Assembly (NCBI RefSeq): GCF_030406665.1 | Contig: NZ_CP129121.1 | Location: forward strand, 1,240,001-1,304,000 | Direction: 5' to 3' | Origin: Halomonas halophila | GTDB taxonomy: Bacteria; Pseudomonadota; Gammaproteobacteria; Pseudomonadales; Halomonadaceae | DNA: 64,000 nucleotides | Shown here: positions 40,401-48,159 of the stretch, piece after piece | How the letters are laid out: the number at the start of each line of letters is the position of its first letter | How positions within the stretch are numbered: position 1 is the stretch's first letter | Notes under the pieces: model-generated | What the model was told of the DNA's origin: nothing | The model's database searches: none | Seen by the model: only the letters and a program-made list of their open reading frames with translations | Position numbers and translations under genes: made by a program

Positions 40401-41423
40401 TTAGGCGCCGGTCCAGTCGCCGAAGACGATGTTTTCCACCAGGCAGCCGGCACCGAAGTCCTCGACCACGTAGGCGTCGTTGGAAGACTCGTAGTTCTCG
40501 ACGCGCTTGCGCTTGGGTTCGTCCTTGAGGTAGCGGCGGCGGCTGCCGCGCTGCCAGTAGATGGAGAGGTTCTCCGGCGGGGTGATCAGCAGGCTGCCGC
40601 CGGGCATGTAGGGCACCCGGGCCGCCTGCTGGCCGCCCATGCGCTTCTGGCTGATCATCATGTCCAGCACCTGGGCCTCGGTGGGCGTGCCGGCGTGCTC
40701 CTGCAGCAGCGGGAAGTACTTGTCGGCCAGCAGCTCGCGGCCGGTGATCGCGCGCAGGGCGGTGGACTCGCGATGCCAGGGGTCGATCATCTCGTTGACC
40801 ACGTCGTACACCAGGGCATCGAGATTGGCGTAGTCGCCGCCGGGGCCGACGCGCACCTCGCCGGCGGTGCCGCCGCCGGTCATCACGCGGGCCGGCGCGT
40901 TGTCGCGGTACTGCTGCAGCCAGCCGACGTTGACGTCCTCGAGCAGCGGGTTGGCGACACGGTCGGTCTCGACGGCGGCACTGGTGCCGTTGAAGCCGAT
41001 CATGATCCGGTCCAGCGCCTGCTGGTGGATGATCATGTTGCGCACGCGGGCCTGGAAGTCGCGGAACTTGGCCCAGGCGTCCAACTTGCTCCACGGCAGG
41101 TAGGTGTCGAACTCGGTGGAGCGGCACTCGTAGCCGTTGGCGTCCAGGGTGCTCAGGTCGCGCGGGGTGCGGTCGTTGGCGGTGGTGTCGGTGCGCCCGG
41201 CGATCGGGCCGGACAGGCCGAGGCCGAGTTTCTCGCCCTTGAGCTCGTCGACGCCGATGATGTTGATGCTGGCCAGGAAGGCGCTGGTCTCCTGCATCTT
41301 GGTCTCCAGCGTCTGCTGGACGCTGGGGTCGACGGCGAAGGACTCGCCGGCGCTGGGCACGCCCGACAGCTGGGCGACGCGCTCGGCGAAGTTGTTGAAG
41401 GCTTGGCGGGTATCGTTGCGCAT
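40401..41423 (-). CDS. N: Major capsid protein gpN
   Basis: 340 residues (P2 N is 357). Conserved features: MRNDTRQAFNNFAERVAQLS, GLGLSGPIAGRTDT, MIGFNGTSAA and PYMPGGSLLITPPENLSIYW. HK97-fold capsid subunit of the P2 family. The N-terminus probably undergoes proteolytic trimming as in P2. Confidence 0.95.
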   Translation of the reverse strand: MRNDTRQAFNNFAERVAQLSGVPSAGESFAVDPSVQQTLETKMQETSAFLASINIIGVDELKGEKLGLGLSGPIAGRTDTTANDRTPRDLSTLDANGYECRSTEFDTYLPWSKLDAWAKFRDFQARVRNMIIHQQALDRIMIGFNGTSAAVETDRVANPLLEDVNVGWLQQYRDNAPARVMTGGGTAGEVRVGPGGDYANLDALVYDVVNEMIDPWHRESTALRAITGRELLADKYFPLLQEHAGTPTEAQVLDMMISQKRMGGQQAARVPYMPGGSLLITPPENLSIYWQRGSRRRYLKDEPKRKRVENYESSNDAYVVEDFGAGCLVENIVFGDWTGA

Positions 41424-41437
41424 GGGTGCGGGTGTCC

Positions 41438-42256
41438 TCAGCAGTCGGTCAGTTCGGCGCCGCCGTTACCACCCAGGGCGGGCGTGCGGTCAGGGGTGTC
41501 GGGAGTGCGGTCGAGCTGGGCGTAGAGCTCGTCGAGCTTGGTCTTGGTCGCCTCGTGGGCGGACTTCAGCTCGTTGAAAGACTCGGCCGATGGGCGCTTC
41601 TCGAGCTCGGTGACAAGGTCGGCGTGCTTCTGCACGAACAGCTCGAGGGTCTGCTCGAGGTCCTTGCTGAAGGCGGCGAAGCCCTTGGCGGTCTTGGCGT
41701 CGTGCTTCTTGAACAACGCCGTGACGCGCTCCATCAGGCTCGGGCCGTTGTCGGCCGGGGGCGTCTCGGTGAAATCCAGCTCGATCTCGACCGCCTCGGT
41801 GAAGAGGTTGTCGGGGTGTTGCTTGCGGGCGGCCAGCGGGGAGTTGTCGCCGGCGGAGCGCGAGAACTTGAGCATTTCGGTGCCCAGGCTGGCTGGGGAA
41901 TCGGTGACTGCCAGGCCCTCGAGGTAGGCCTCGCCGGTGTCGGAGAACGCCGGGTTCACCTCGATGGAGGTGTAGACCTTCTGGCGCTGCTGGTTCATCT
42001 CCTTGAGCCGGTCGGTGGGGTCGATGTCGGCGAACAGGGCCAGCTTGCCGTCCTCGACCTCCTGGGCCTCCACGGCGGTGACGTCGCCCAGGGCGGCGAA
42101 GGGGCCGTCGTGGAACACGCCGCGCATGTGCTCCATCCACACGCGGGCGCCGTACTTGGCGGGATCGTAGTTGGCGGCCATCTGCTCGATCCATTCGCGC
42201 TTGATCTCGCGGCCGTCGGTGGTGGCGCCTTCGGTGGCGACGCGGAACTTGGCCAT
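41438..42256 (-). CDS. O: Capsid scaffold and protease gpO
   Basis: 272 residues, P2 O family. N-terminal protease part (VATEGATTDGREIKREWIEQ, YGARVWMEHMRGVFHDG) with the conserved His and Ser region (VTDSPASLGTEMLKFSRS), C-terminal scaffolding helix (KPSAE-type Glu/Lys-rich coiled coil, ELKSAHEATKTKLDELYAQL). Guides and matures the capsid. First gene of O-N-M-L-X. Confidence 0.93.
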   Translation of the reverse strand: MAKFRVATEGATTDGREIKREWIEQMAANYDPAKYGARVWMEHMRGVFHDGPFAALGDVTAVEAQEVEDGKLALFADIDPTDRLKEMNQQRQKVYTSIEVNPAFSDTGEAYLEGLAVTDSPASLGTEMLKFSRSAGDNSPLAARKQHPDNLFTEAVEIELDFTETPPADNGPSLMERVTALFKKHDAKTAKGFAAFSKDLEQTLELFVQKHADLVTELEKRPSAESFNELKSAHEATKTKLDELYAQLDRTPDTPDRTPALGGNGGAELTDC

Positions 42257-42291
42257 GGGGGTCCTCGGCTCGGGTGTCTGACGATGGCGTC

Positions 42292-42391
42292 AGGTTCCGC
42301 GCCCCGCGTGATTGCCTCAATCACCGGCGGTTGTGCCGTGCGCCTCCCACAAATGGCCGCTCCTTCGCCCCTTCGGGCGCGCGGGTAGGCT
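42292..42391. promoter_or_regulatory. Bidirectional Ogr-type late promoter region for P-Q and O-N-M-L-X
   Basis: TTGTG-N12-CACAA at 42331-42352 lies between the divergent genes P and O. Centred 47 bases from the dyad on each side is a -10-like element: AACCTG on the minus strand (42292-42297) and TAGGCT on the plus strand (42386-42391). The same geometry is found before FI and V. Confidence 0.65.
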
Positions 42392-42397
42392 GGCCGC

Positions 42398-44173
42398 ATG
42401 ACGACATCAGCCCCCGACACCCTCGAATCCCCGCGCCTGACGGCCCGCCATCTCTACTGGCAGGGCTGGCGAGTGGCGCGCATCGCCGAGTTCCTCGACC
42501 TCAAGGCGCCGACCGTTCACAGCTGGAAGGAACGCGACGGCTGGGAGGAGGCCACGCCCACCCAGCGCGTCGAGGGCGCGCTCGAGGCGCGCCTGGTGCA
42601 GCTAATCGGCAAAGACCGCAAAGAGGGGAAGGACTACAAGGAGATCGACCTGCTGGGCCGCCAGATCGAGCGGCTGGCCCGGGTGCATCGGTACCAGGAG
42701 ACGGGCAAGGAGGGAGATCTCAATCCGGCCATCGAGCGGCGCAACGCCGGCGAGAAGAAGAAGCCCCGGCGCAACGCCCTGGACGAGGAACAGGTCGAGC
42801 AGCTGAAGGCGGCGTTCCTGGAGACCTGCTTCCAGTACCAGCTCGACTGGTACGAGGCCGGCCAGAAGCACCGCATCCGCAATATCCTCAAGAGCCGCCA
42901 GATCGGCGCGACCTTCTTCTTCGCCCGCGAGGCGATCGTCGATGCCTTCGAGACGGGGCGTAACAAGATCTTCCTCTCGGCCTCGAAGGCTCAGGCCCAC
43001 ATCTTCCGCAACTACATCGTGCAGTTCGTCAAAGAGACCTGCGACGTCGACCTCAAGGGCGATCCGATCGTGCTCGACAACGGTGCCGAGCTGCACTTCC
43101 TGGGCACCAACGCCAAGACGGCCCAGGGCTATCACGGCGACGTCTACCTGGACGAGTACTTCTGGATTCACCGCTTCCAGGAGTTCCGCAAGGTCACGTC
43201 GGGCATGGCGATGCACAAGAAGTGGCGCCAGACCTACTTCTCGACGCCCTCGAGCCTGGGCCACGAGGCCTATCCGTTCTGGAGCGGCGAGCTGTTCAAC
43301 AAGCGGCGCAAGAAGGCCGAGCGGCAGGAGTTCGACGTCAGCCACGCGGCGCTGGCCGGCGGGGCGCTGTGCCCGGACGGCCACTGGCGGCAGATCGTCA
43401 CCGTCGAGGATGCGATCGCCGGGGGCTGCGATCTGTTCGACCTCGAGCAGCTCAAGCTGGAATACAGCCCCGACGAGTACGCCAACCTGCTGATGTGCCA
43501 GTTCGTCGACGACAGCCAGTCGGCGTTTCCGCTCAGCCTGGTGCACCCGTGCATGATCGACGCCTGGGAGATCTGGGACGACTACCGGCCCTACGCGCCG
43601 CGCCCGGTGGGCGACCGCGGGGTGTGGATCGGCTACGACCCGACCGGCACCGGCGAAGACGGCGACGGCGCGGGGCTGGTGGTGGTGCTGCCGGCGCGCA
43701 CCGCTGACGAGAAGCACCGCATCCTGGAACGCCACCGCCTCAAGGGCGAGGACTATGCGGCCCAGGCGGCGTTCATCCGCTCGTTCCAGGACAAGTACCG
43801 CATCGAGCACATCGGCATCGACGTCAGCGGCCTGGGCGAGGCGGTGGCCGAGCACGTCGAGAAGTGGTTCCCGACGCTGACCCGCTTCCGCTATGACCCG
43901 GCGGTGAAGGGCCGGCTGGTCATGCAGGCCCAGCAGATCATGCGCAAGAGCCGCCTCGAGTTCGATGCCGGCTGGAGCGACATGGCGCAGTCGTTCATGG
44001 CCATCAAGCGCGAGCTCACCGCCTCCGGCCGCCAGTACACCTACACCAGCGGGCGCAGCCAGGCGACCGGCCACGCCGATCTGGCCTGGGCCGCCATGCA
44101 CGCCCTCAGTCACGAACCGATCGACGGCCCCGCCGAGGGGGCCGGCCAGTCCCTCATGGAGATGTACGAATGA
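42398..44173 (+). CDS. P: Large terminase ATPase gpP
   Basis: 591 residues (P2 P 590). N-terminal HTH (WRVARIAEFLDLKAPTVHSW), deviant Walker A ILKSRQIGATFFFAREA near residue 170, and the nuclease-like C-terminal domain (YDPTGTGEDGDGAGLVVVLP). Motor of DNA packaging with gpM. Stop overlaps the Q start by four bases. Confidence 0.95.
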   Translation: MTTSAPDTLESPRLTARHLYWQGWRVARIAEFLDLKAPTVHSWKERDGWEEATPTQRVEGALEARLVQLIGKDRKEGKDYKEIDLLGRQIERLARVHRYQETGKEGDLNPAIERRNAGEKKKPRRNALDEEQVEQLKAAFLETCFQYQLDWYEAGQKHRIRNILKSRQIGATFFFAREAIVDAFETGRNKIFLSASKAQAHIFRNYIVQFVKETCDVDLKGDPIVLDNGAELHFLGTNAKTAQGYHGDVYLDEYFWIHRFQEFRKVTSGMAMHKKWRQTYFSTPSSLGHEAYPFWSGELFNKRRKKAERQEFDVSHAALAGGALCPDGHWRQIVTVEDAIAGGCDLFDLEQLKLEYSPDEYANLLMCQFVDDSQSAFPLSLVHPCMIDAWEIWDDYRPYAPRPVGDRGVWIGYDPTGTGEDGDGAGLVVVLPARTADEKHRILERHRLKGEDYAAQAAFIRSFQDKYRIEHIGIDVSGLGEAVAEHVEKWFPTLTRFRYDPAVKGRLVMQAQQIMRKSRLEFDAGWSDMAQSFMAIKRELTASGRQYTYTSGRSQATGHADLAWAAMHALSHEPIDGPAEGAGQSLMEMYE

Positions 44174-45261
44174 CCGCCACCGAGAAACCTCGCGTCCGCG
44201 TTCCGGCCTACTCGACAAGCGATGGCGGCAGTCCGTCAACCGAATCGCCGGTCGCGTCAACGCCGCCACAGGCCCAGGCGTTCAGTTTCGGCGACCCGGA
44301 GCCGGTTACCAGCATGCGCGACGCCTTCTACGAGGGGATCTACCTCTCGGGGGATGAGTGGTTCGAGCCGCCGGTGCCGCTGGAGATCCTGGCCAAGAGC
44401 TACCGGGCCACGGCCCACCACGGCTCGGCGCTCCAGGTGAAGCGCAACATCCTGCTGCGCACCTTCAAGCCGCACCCGCTGCTGGGCCGCCGGGCGTTCT
44501 CGGCGCTGGCCCTGGATTACCTGGTGTTCGGCAACGGTTACCTCGAGGAGGTGCGCGGGCGGCTGGGCAAGCGGCTGCCGTTCCGCCACCTGGCCGCCAA
44601 GTACATGCGCCGCGGGCTGGGGGATCGCTACTGGTGGGCGCCCAACTACCTGGAGCGCACCGAGCTGCCGCGGGGCAGGGTGGTGCACCTGCTCGAGCCG
44701 GACATCGACCAGGGCATCTACGGGGTGCCGGACTACATCGGCAGCCTGCAGTCGGCGTGGCTGAACGAGAACGCCACGCTGTTCCGCCGGCGCTACTACC
44801 TCAACGGCAGCCATGCCGGGTTCATCATGTACGTCAGCGATCCGGCCCAGGATCAGAAGGACATCGACGCCATGCGCCAGGCGCTCCGGGAGTCGAAGGG
44901 AGTGGGCAACTTCAAGAACCTGTTCATGTACTCGCCCAACGGCAAGAAGGACGGGGTGCAGATCATCCCGGTGAGCGAGGTGGCGGCGAAGGACGACTTC
45001 TGGAACATCAAGAACATCACCCGCGACGACCAGCTCGCCGGTCACCGCATCCCGCCCCAGATGATGGGCATCATCCCCCAGAACACCGGCGGCTTCGGCG
45101 ACGTCGAGAAGGCCGCCCGGGTGTTCGTGGCGAACGAACTCGAGCCCCTCCAGGCCACCATGCGCGAGATCAACGAGTGGGCCGGCGAGGAGATCGTGCA
45201 GTTCGATCCCTACTCGCTGAGCGACGGCGAGGGGACCGGCCTCGACCCGACGCGCCGATAG
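44170..45261 (+). CDS. Q: Portal protein gpQ
   Basis: 363 residues. The P2 portal family is seen in MRDAFYEGIYLSGDEWFEPP, LAKSYRATAHHGSALQVKRN, NGSHAGFIMYVSDPAQDQKD and PPQMMGIIPQNTGGFGDVEK. Ring at the capsid vertex through which DNA enters. Followed by a terminator and the cos-like region. Confidence 0.95.
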   Translation: MTATEKPRVRVPAYSTSDGGSPSTESPVASTPPQAQAFSFGDPEPVTSMRDAFYEGIYLSGDEWFEPPVPLEILAKSYRATAHHGSALQVKRNILLRTFKPHPLLGRRAFSALALDYLVFGNGYLEEVRGRLGKRLPFRHLAAKYMRRGLGDRYWWAPNYLERTELPRGRVVHLLEPDIDQGIYGVPDYIGSLQSAWLNENATLFRRRYYLNGSHAGFIMYVSDPAQDQKDIDAMRQALRESKGVGNFKNLFMYSPNGKKDGVQIIPVSEVAAKDDFWNIKNITRDDQLAGHRIPPQMMGIIPQNTGGFGDVEKAARVFVANELEPLQATMREINEWAGEEIVQFDPYSLSDGEGTGLDPTRR

Positions 45262-45297
45262 CCGCCGACTCGCCAGCCGCCGCCAAGCATCACCATC

Positions 45298-45322
45298 AGG
45301 CCGCCCACCCGGGCGGCCTTTT
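45298..45322 (+). terminator. Terminator after P-Q
   Basis: AGGCCGCCC / GGGCGGCCT stem with a short loop and a TTTT run, 37 bases after the Q stop. Confidence 0.8.
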
Positions 45323-45653
45323 CGTGCGCCCGTGCGGCCAACCTCGGTTGAGACGCATTTGTGCCTCGTAGTGCGTCTGTTGCGCTGTGCGGCCTTCTGC
45401 CGGCCGCTGGATCTCAGGCGATGCGCGACCGGCTCGACCGTCGATCGCGCCACAGGCGGCCACCCAGCCGCCCCTCCACCCCAGCGGCCCACCGCCGCGC
45501 GCCATCGACACCCCGCCCCGCCTGCGCGCTAAACGTGCCGGTTTTTATGCACTCATGCACCAAGGCGCCAGGCCGCGCCGTTGTGCGGGTTCGGTGAGGT
45601 ATGAGAGGGGCTCAGGCTTATGCGGATCTATGCAGTTTTATTCCAACCGCGGG
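45323..45653. other. Non-coding cos region with P2-like cos sequence
   Basis: About 330 bases without a credible gene, downstream of the portal gene where P2 has cos. On the minus strand, GCGCAGGCGGGG (45516-45527) is followed by GCGCGC and CGGTGG (to 45489). The known P2 cohesive end begins GGCGAGGCGGGG and is likewise followed by GCGCGC and CGGTGG, with similar but not identical spacing. I take 45489-45527 as the likely terminase site; the rest is GC-rich and featureless. Confidence 0.5.
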
Positions 45654-45872
45654 TTACCGCTCATATCCCGTGCGTACAAAACGCATGATGTAGGAATTCA
45701 GCCCATGCCCATTCTGAGCCAGCGTTTTCATCTGCTCGACATGGTGCTGGCCACAGCTGGCATATGAGTAGGTGTACATAGCCCCGGTAGAGAACTGCAC
45801 GCGGATCCGGTCAGCCATGATCTCGAAGAAGCGGACGCCAGAATCTCCGCCAAGGTTTAAGTAGGGCTGCAT
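45654..45872 (-). CDS. KTSC-like small hypothetical protein, 72 aa
   Basis: MQPYLNLGGDSGVRFFEIMA, then VQFSTGAMYTYSYASCGQHH and EQMKTLAQNGHGLNSYIMRF. I recognise it as a widespread small protein type near KTSC-domain proteins, often in prophages, without known function. It is the last phage gene before attR and is AT-richer than the late genes. Confidence 0.75.
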   Translation of the reverse strand: MQPYLNLGGDSGVRFFEIMADRIRVQFSTGAMYTYSYASCGQHHVEQMKTLAQNGHGLNSYIMRFVRTGYER

Positions 45873-45886
45873 CTGAATATCCCTCG

Positions 45887-45924
45887 CTGCTAGCTAATGC
45901 ATTGATGGGTTATCAAGCTAGCAG
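45887..45924. repeat. Inverted repeat near attR
   Basis: CTGCTAGCT (45887-45895) and AGCTAGCAG (45916-45924), perfect 9-base arms 20 bases apart, just upstream of the KTSC-like gene and about 100 bases from attR. Could be an integrase or excisionase arm site or an operator. Confidence 0.6.
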
Positions 45925-46003
45925 TGAAAGACTGGTTTGGGTGGGACAAGAAGAAAAGTGCTGTGACAATTCTGGTACTTAGTGTTGTTCACGCCCGCGG
46001 TTG

Positions 46004-46069
46004 TCAGCCTGCGTTCCAATCCATCATCGGGGCCACGGAGAAGGTGCGGTCAAGATCGGTCATCGGCAT
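46004..46069 (-). pseudogene. dusA: Displaced host dusA 5' end (21 codons)
   Basis: Reads MPMTDLDRTFSVAPMMDWNAG then stop. The first 17 residues are the original host DusA start; the codons after MMDW are phage sequence that closes the frame. A TAGAAT -10 (46094-46099, minus strand) upstream is probably the old dusA promoter. Of the nine codons LDRTFSVAP shared with the phage-supplied copy at attL, eight differ but encode the same residues. Confidence 0.93.
46020..46027. repeat. attR core
   Basis: TCCATCAT, same as attL at 7344-7351, within the displaced dusA start. Marks the right end of the prophage. Confidence 0.8.
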
Positions 46070-46211
46070 CACGGGGTCGTTCGAGAAGCGCGTATTCTAC
46101 CAGTCATGGCGCGGGGTGCGAGTGCTGTAGGCCAGCGTGAAAGGACTCGGCGACGATGTCGTCCATACTCGATGAGGTGGATGTGTGAAACGGCTACTGA
46201 GGGAGGCGTGA

Positions 46212-46451
46212 ATGGGGAGTCATGATCTCGACGAGTCCCGGCGTGAGCTGTTGGCTCGGGTATTGCAGCACGGTGGCGTACTGGCGGCTCCGTTCGGTCA
46301 CGCCGGTGAGAATTCTCATGAGTCTCGGGACCTGGCCGATATCGCGGCCCTGGAGGAGGCAGGGCATCTCGTGATCCAGCGGGATGACGAGGGCCGGCCG
46401 AGCCGGCTCGAGCTGACGCCGAGCGGATATCGCGTCCTGGGGATCGACTAG
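46212..46451 (+). CDS. Small winged-helix-like hypothetical protein, 79 aa
   Basis: Host gene divergent from the old dusA promoter. SRDLADIAALEEAGHLVIQR and RLELTPSGYRVLGID resemble the end of a winged helix (the phrase LTPSGYRVL is typical). No other domain. Possibly a small regulator; function unknown. Two genes of a short plus-strand group follow. Confidence 0.65.
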   Translation: MGSHDLDESRRELLARVLQHGGVLAAPFGHAGENSHESRDLADIAALEEAGHLVIQRDDEGRPSRLELTPSGYRVLGID

Positions 46452-46479
46452 CCGGGGGCGGGTGAAGGAGGGGGAGACG

Positions 46480-46800
46480 ATGAGCGATCGCAAGATTGAG
46501 CTGGAGCGGCTGAGAGACGAGCTGCAGGCGCGTCTGGCCAGCTACCGGCAGCACCGGGAGCGTAGAGCCGGGCCGTTGGACAAGGACATGGAGGATCAGT
46601 CTCTGGAAACGCGGGACGACGAGGTGGTGGCATCGCTGGAGGCGGAGGCCGATGACGAGCTGTCCCAGGTCCGTCACGCCCTGGCCAGGATTCGTGAAGG
46701 GCGGGGCGAGATCTGCGAAAACTGCGGCGAGGCGATCGATGCGGGTCGCCTGGCGGCGGTGCCCCATGCGACCCTGTGTCGGACGTGTCAGGGCCGCTGA
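46480..46800 (+). CDS. DksA/TraR-family zinc-finger protein, 106 aa
   Basis: ATG 46480 is preferred over GTG 46462 because GGAGGGGGAG lies 2-11 bases upstream. An N-terminal coiled coil (IELERLRDELQARLASYRQH) is followed by the acidic DDEVVASLEAEADDELSQVR and the C4 zinc finger CENCGEAIDAG...CRTC. The DxxDxA motif of true DksA is not evident, so it is a DksA-like paralogue that may bind the RNA polymerase secondary channel. Host gene. Confidence 0.85.
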   Translation: MSDRKIELERLRDELQARLASYRQHRERRAGPLDKDMEDQSLETRDDEVVASLEAEADDELSQVRHALARIREGRGEICENCGEAIDAGRLAAVPHATLCRTCQGR

Positions 46801-46837
46801 TGCGTGAGTCGGACATTTCCGCACAGGGAGGACGGGC

Positions 46838-47455
46838 ATGACGGCATGGCAGCGAGGCGCCTGGGTGGCGAGCCTGGTGCTGGGGTTGGCACTGGGCATG
46901 GCCGGCTGTGGTGGCGGTGAGGACGACAAGCCGCCGGCCGATGAGCGGCTGGGTGGCGTGGCGCAGCCCGACACTGACACCGAGGTCGAGGCGGCGGCAG
47001 ACGAGGCGGCGCCCGAGGTCGAGCCGTTCACGGACGAGGTGAGCGTCGGCATCGATGCGCGGCTGCGCAGCGACCGACGGCTGCTGGTCGAGGGCACCAC
47101 CAACCTGCCCCGGAGCACGCGGCTGCAGGTGCTGGTCGAGCGCGAGCTTAGCGGCGTGCGCTGGCAGGCGCGGACCGCGGTCGAGGCCGGTGGCGGCTTT
47201 GCCGCCGGGCCGTTCGGGCCGGGCAGCGGGCTGCCGGATGGCGGCTATCGCATCACCGTCAACATGCCGGCCGCCTCGGTGCAGCCGCCTGCGGTGCGGG
47301 CACGGCTGGGCGAGGACGGCCAGCATCTTCGCGGTCCGCTGGTGCAGGCCTCGCGTCACGGGCTGGGGCAGGTGATCAGCGCCAGTCAGCGCTTCCTGGT
47401 CGGCAGCGAGCCGCGGCATACCACCGACCAGGTGAAGGTCATCGAAGTGGAGTAG
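46838..47455 (+). CDS. Lipoprotein of unknown function, 205 aa
   Basis: Signal peptide MTAWQRGAWVASLVLGLALGMAGC with lipobox LGMAGC (quoted as VLGLALGMAGC) puts the lipidated Cys at residue 24. A Glu/Asp-rich linker leads to a beta-rich domain (DARLRSDRRLLVEGTTNLPR, GGYRITVNMPAASVQPPAVR). No family identified. Ends 9 bases before the convergent XRE gene. Confidence 0.8.
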   Translation: MTAWQRGAWVASLVLGLALGMAGCGGGEDDKPPADERLGGVAQPDTDTEVEAAADEAAPEVEPFTDEVSVGIDARLRSDRRLLVEGTTNLPRSTRLQVLVERELSGVRWQARTAVEAGGGFAAGPFGPGSGLPDGGYRITVNMPAASVQPPAVRARLGEDGQHLRGPLVQASRHGLGQVISASQRFLVGSEPRHTTDQVKVIEVE

Positions 47456-47464
47456 CGCCCCGGC

Positions 47465-48052
47465 TCAAGGTGTCTCGAGCCGCCACAGGGCGACGACCTT
47501 GCCCAGCAGTCGGCAGTCGGGCGTGTAGGGGGTCGGGGTGGCGTCGTCCTGGCGCTGGAAGGTCAGCTCGCCCTTGGCGTCCTGCTGGACCCGGCGCAGC
47601 GCCAGTCGGCCGGCTTCCTCGATCAGGTAGAGGCCCGGCTGGCGGAATATCTCGCTGGGCGCGATGGCGGCCAGGTCGCCCGCGTTCAGGTAGTCGAGCG
47701 CCTCGCCGGGGGCCGGTGTCACCAGATGGCAGTCGCCGTCCCAGCGCTGGCCGGGGGTGAGTTCGATGGGCAGCTCGATGCCCTTGGCCTCGGTGCCCTC
47801 CCAGGGGGGAGGGCCATCGGCGCGCAGAAACAGCGGTGCTGGCCGGCTGGTGTCGTTGTCGAGCAGCGCGGAGAGCGGGCAGCCGAGGGCGCCGGCCAGC
47901 GCGACCAGCCGCTCGTGCCCGATCTGCTTGATGGCCCCGGATTCCCAATAGGAGATGGTGACGTCAGAGACGCCGACTCGGCGGGCCAGGGCGGCCTTGT
48001 TGAGGTTGGCCTCCAGGCGGAGCTGTTTGATCCGTGGGCCGAGTGTTTCCAT
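47465..48052 (-). CDS. XRE regulator with degenerate S24-like domain
   Basis: 195 residues. N-terminal helix-turn-helix (ALARRVGVSDVTISYWESGA, residues 19-38) and a C-terminal LexA/CI-like fold (GDLAAIAPSEIFRQPGLYLI, GRLALRRVQQD). The catalytic GDSM serine and the matching lysine are missing, so it cannot self-cleave. Probably a ligand- or partner-controlled repressor of host genes. Located outside the att sites. Confidence 0.8.
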   Translation of the reverse strand: METLGPRIKQLRLEANLNKAALARRVGVSDVTISYWESGAIKQIGHERLVALAGALGCPLSALLDNDTSRPAPLFLRADGPPPWEGTEAKGIELPIELTPGQRWDGDCHLVTPAPGEALDYLNAGDLAAIAPSEIFRQPGLYLIEEAGRLALRRVQQDAKGELTFQRQDDATPTPYTPDCRLLGKVVALWRLETP

Positions 48053-48159
48053 GAACGTCGTCCTGTCTGAGGTCGTCTACGAGATGGGGCATGGTCTGCG
48101 ATTGCTCGAGACTGTGCAATAGCGAGCATCAACGTTATGACCGCCGTCCCGCCCGAACG

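Larger units (their letters stand above)
7344..46027. mobile_element. P2-like prophage integrated in dusA, about 38.7 kb
   Basis: Bounded by the att-core repeats TCCATCAT at 7344-7351 and 46020-46027, each embedded in dusA 5' coding sequence. Contains an integrase at one end, a replication/lysogeny module and a complete set of P2-type head, tail, lysis and packaging genes in P2 order. P2 counterparts recognised: Q, P, O, N, M, L, X, R, S, V, W, J, I, H, G, FI, FII, E/E', T, U, D, A and ogr. dusA is a known integration hotspot for phages and islands. The only obviously broken gene is a small TraR-like one, so the prophage may still be functional; this is inference. Confidence 0.93.

Noticed and set aside
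45924..46130. 68-residue plus-strand frame spanning attR
   Set aside because: It runs from phage across the att core into antisense dusA sequence; no ribosome site, so it is a junction artefact.
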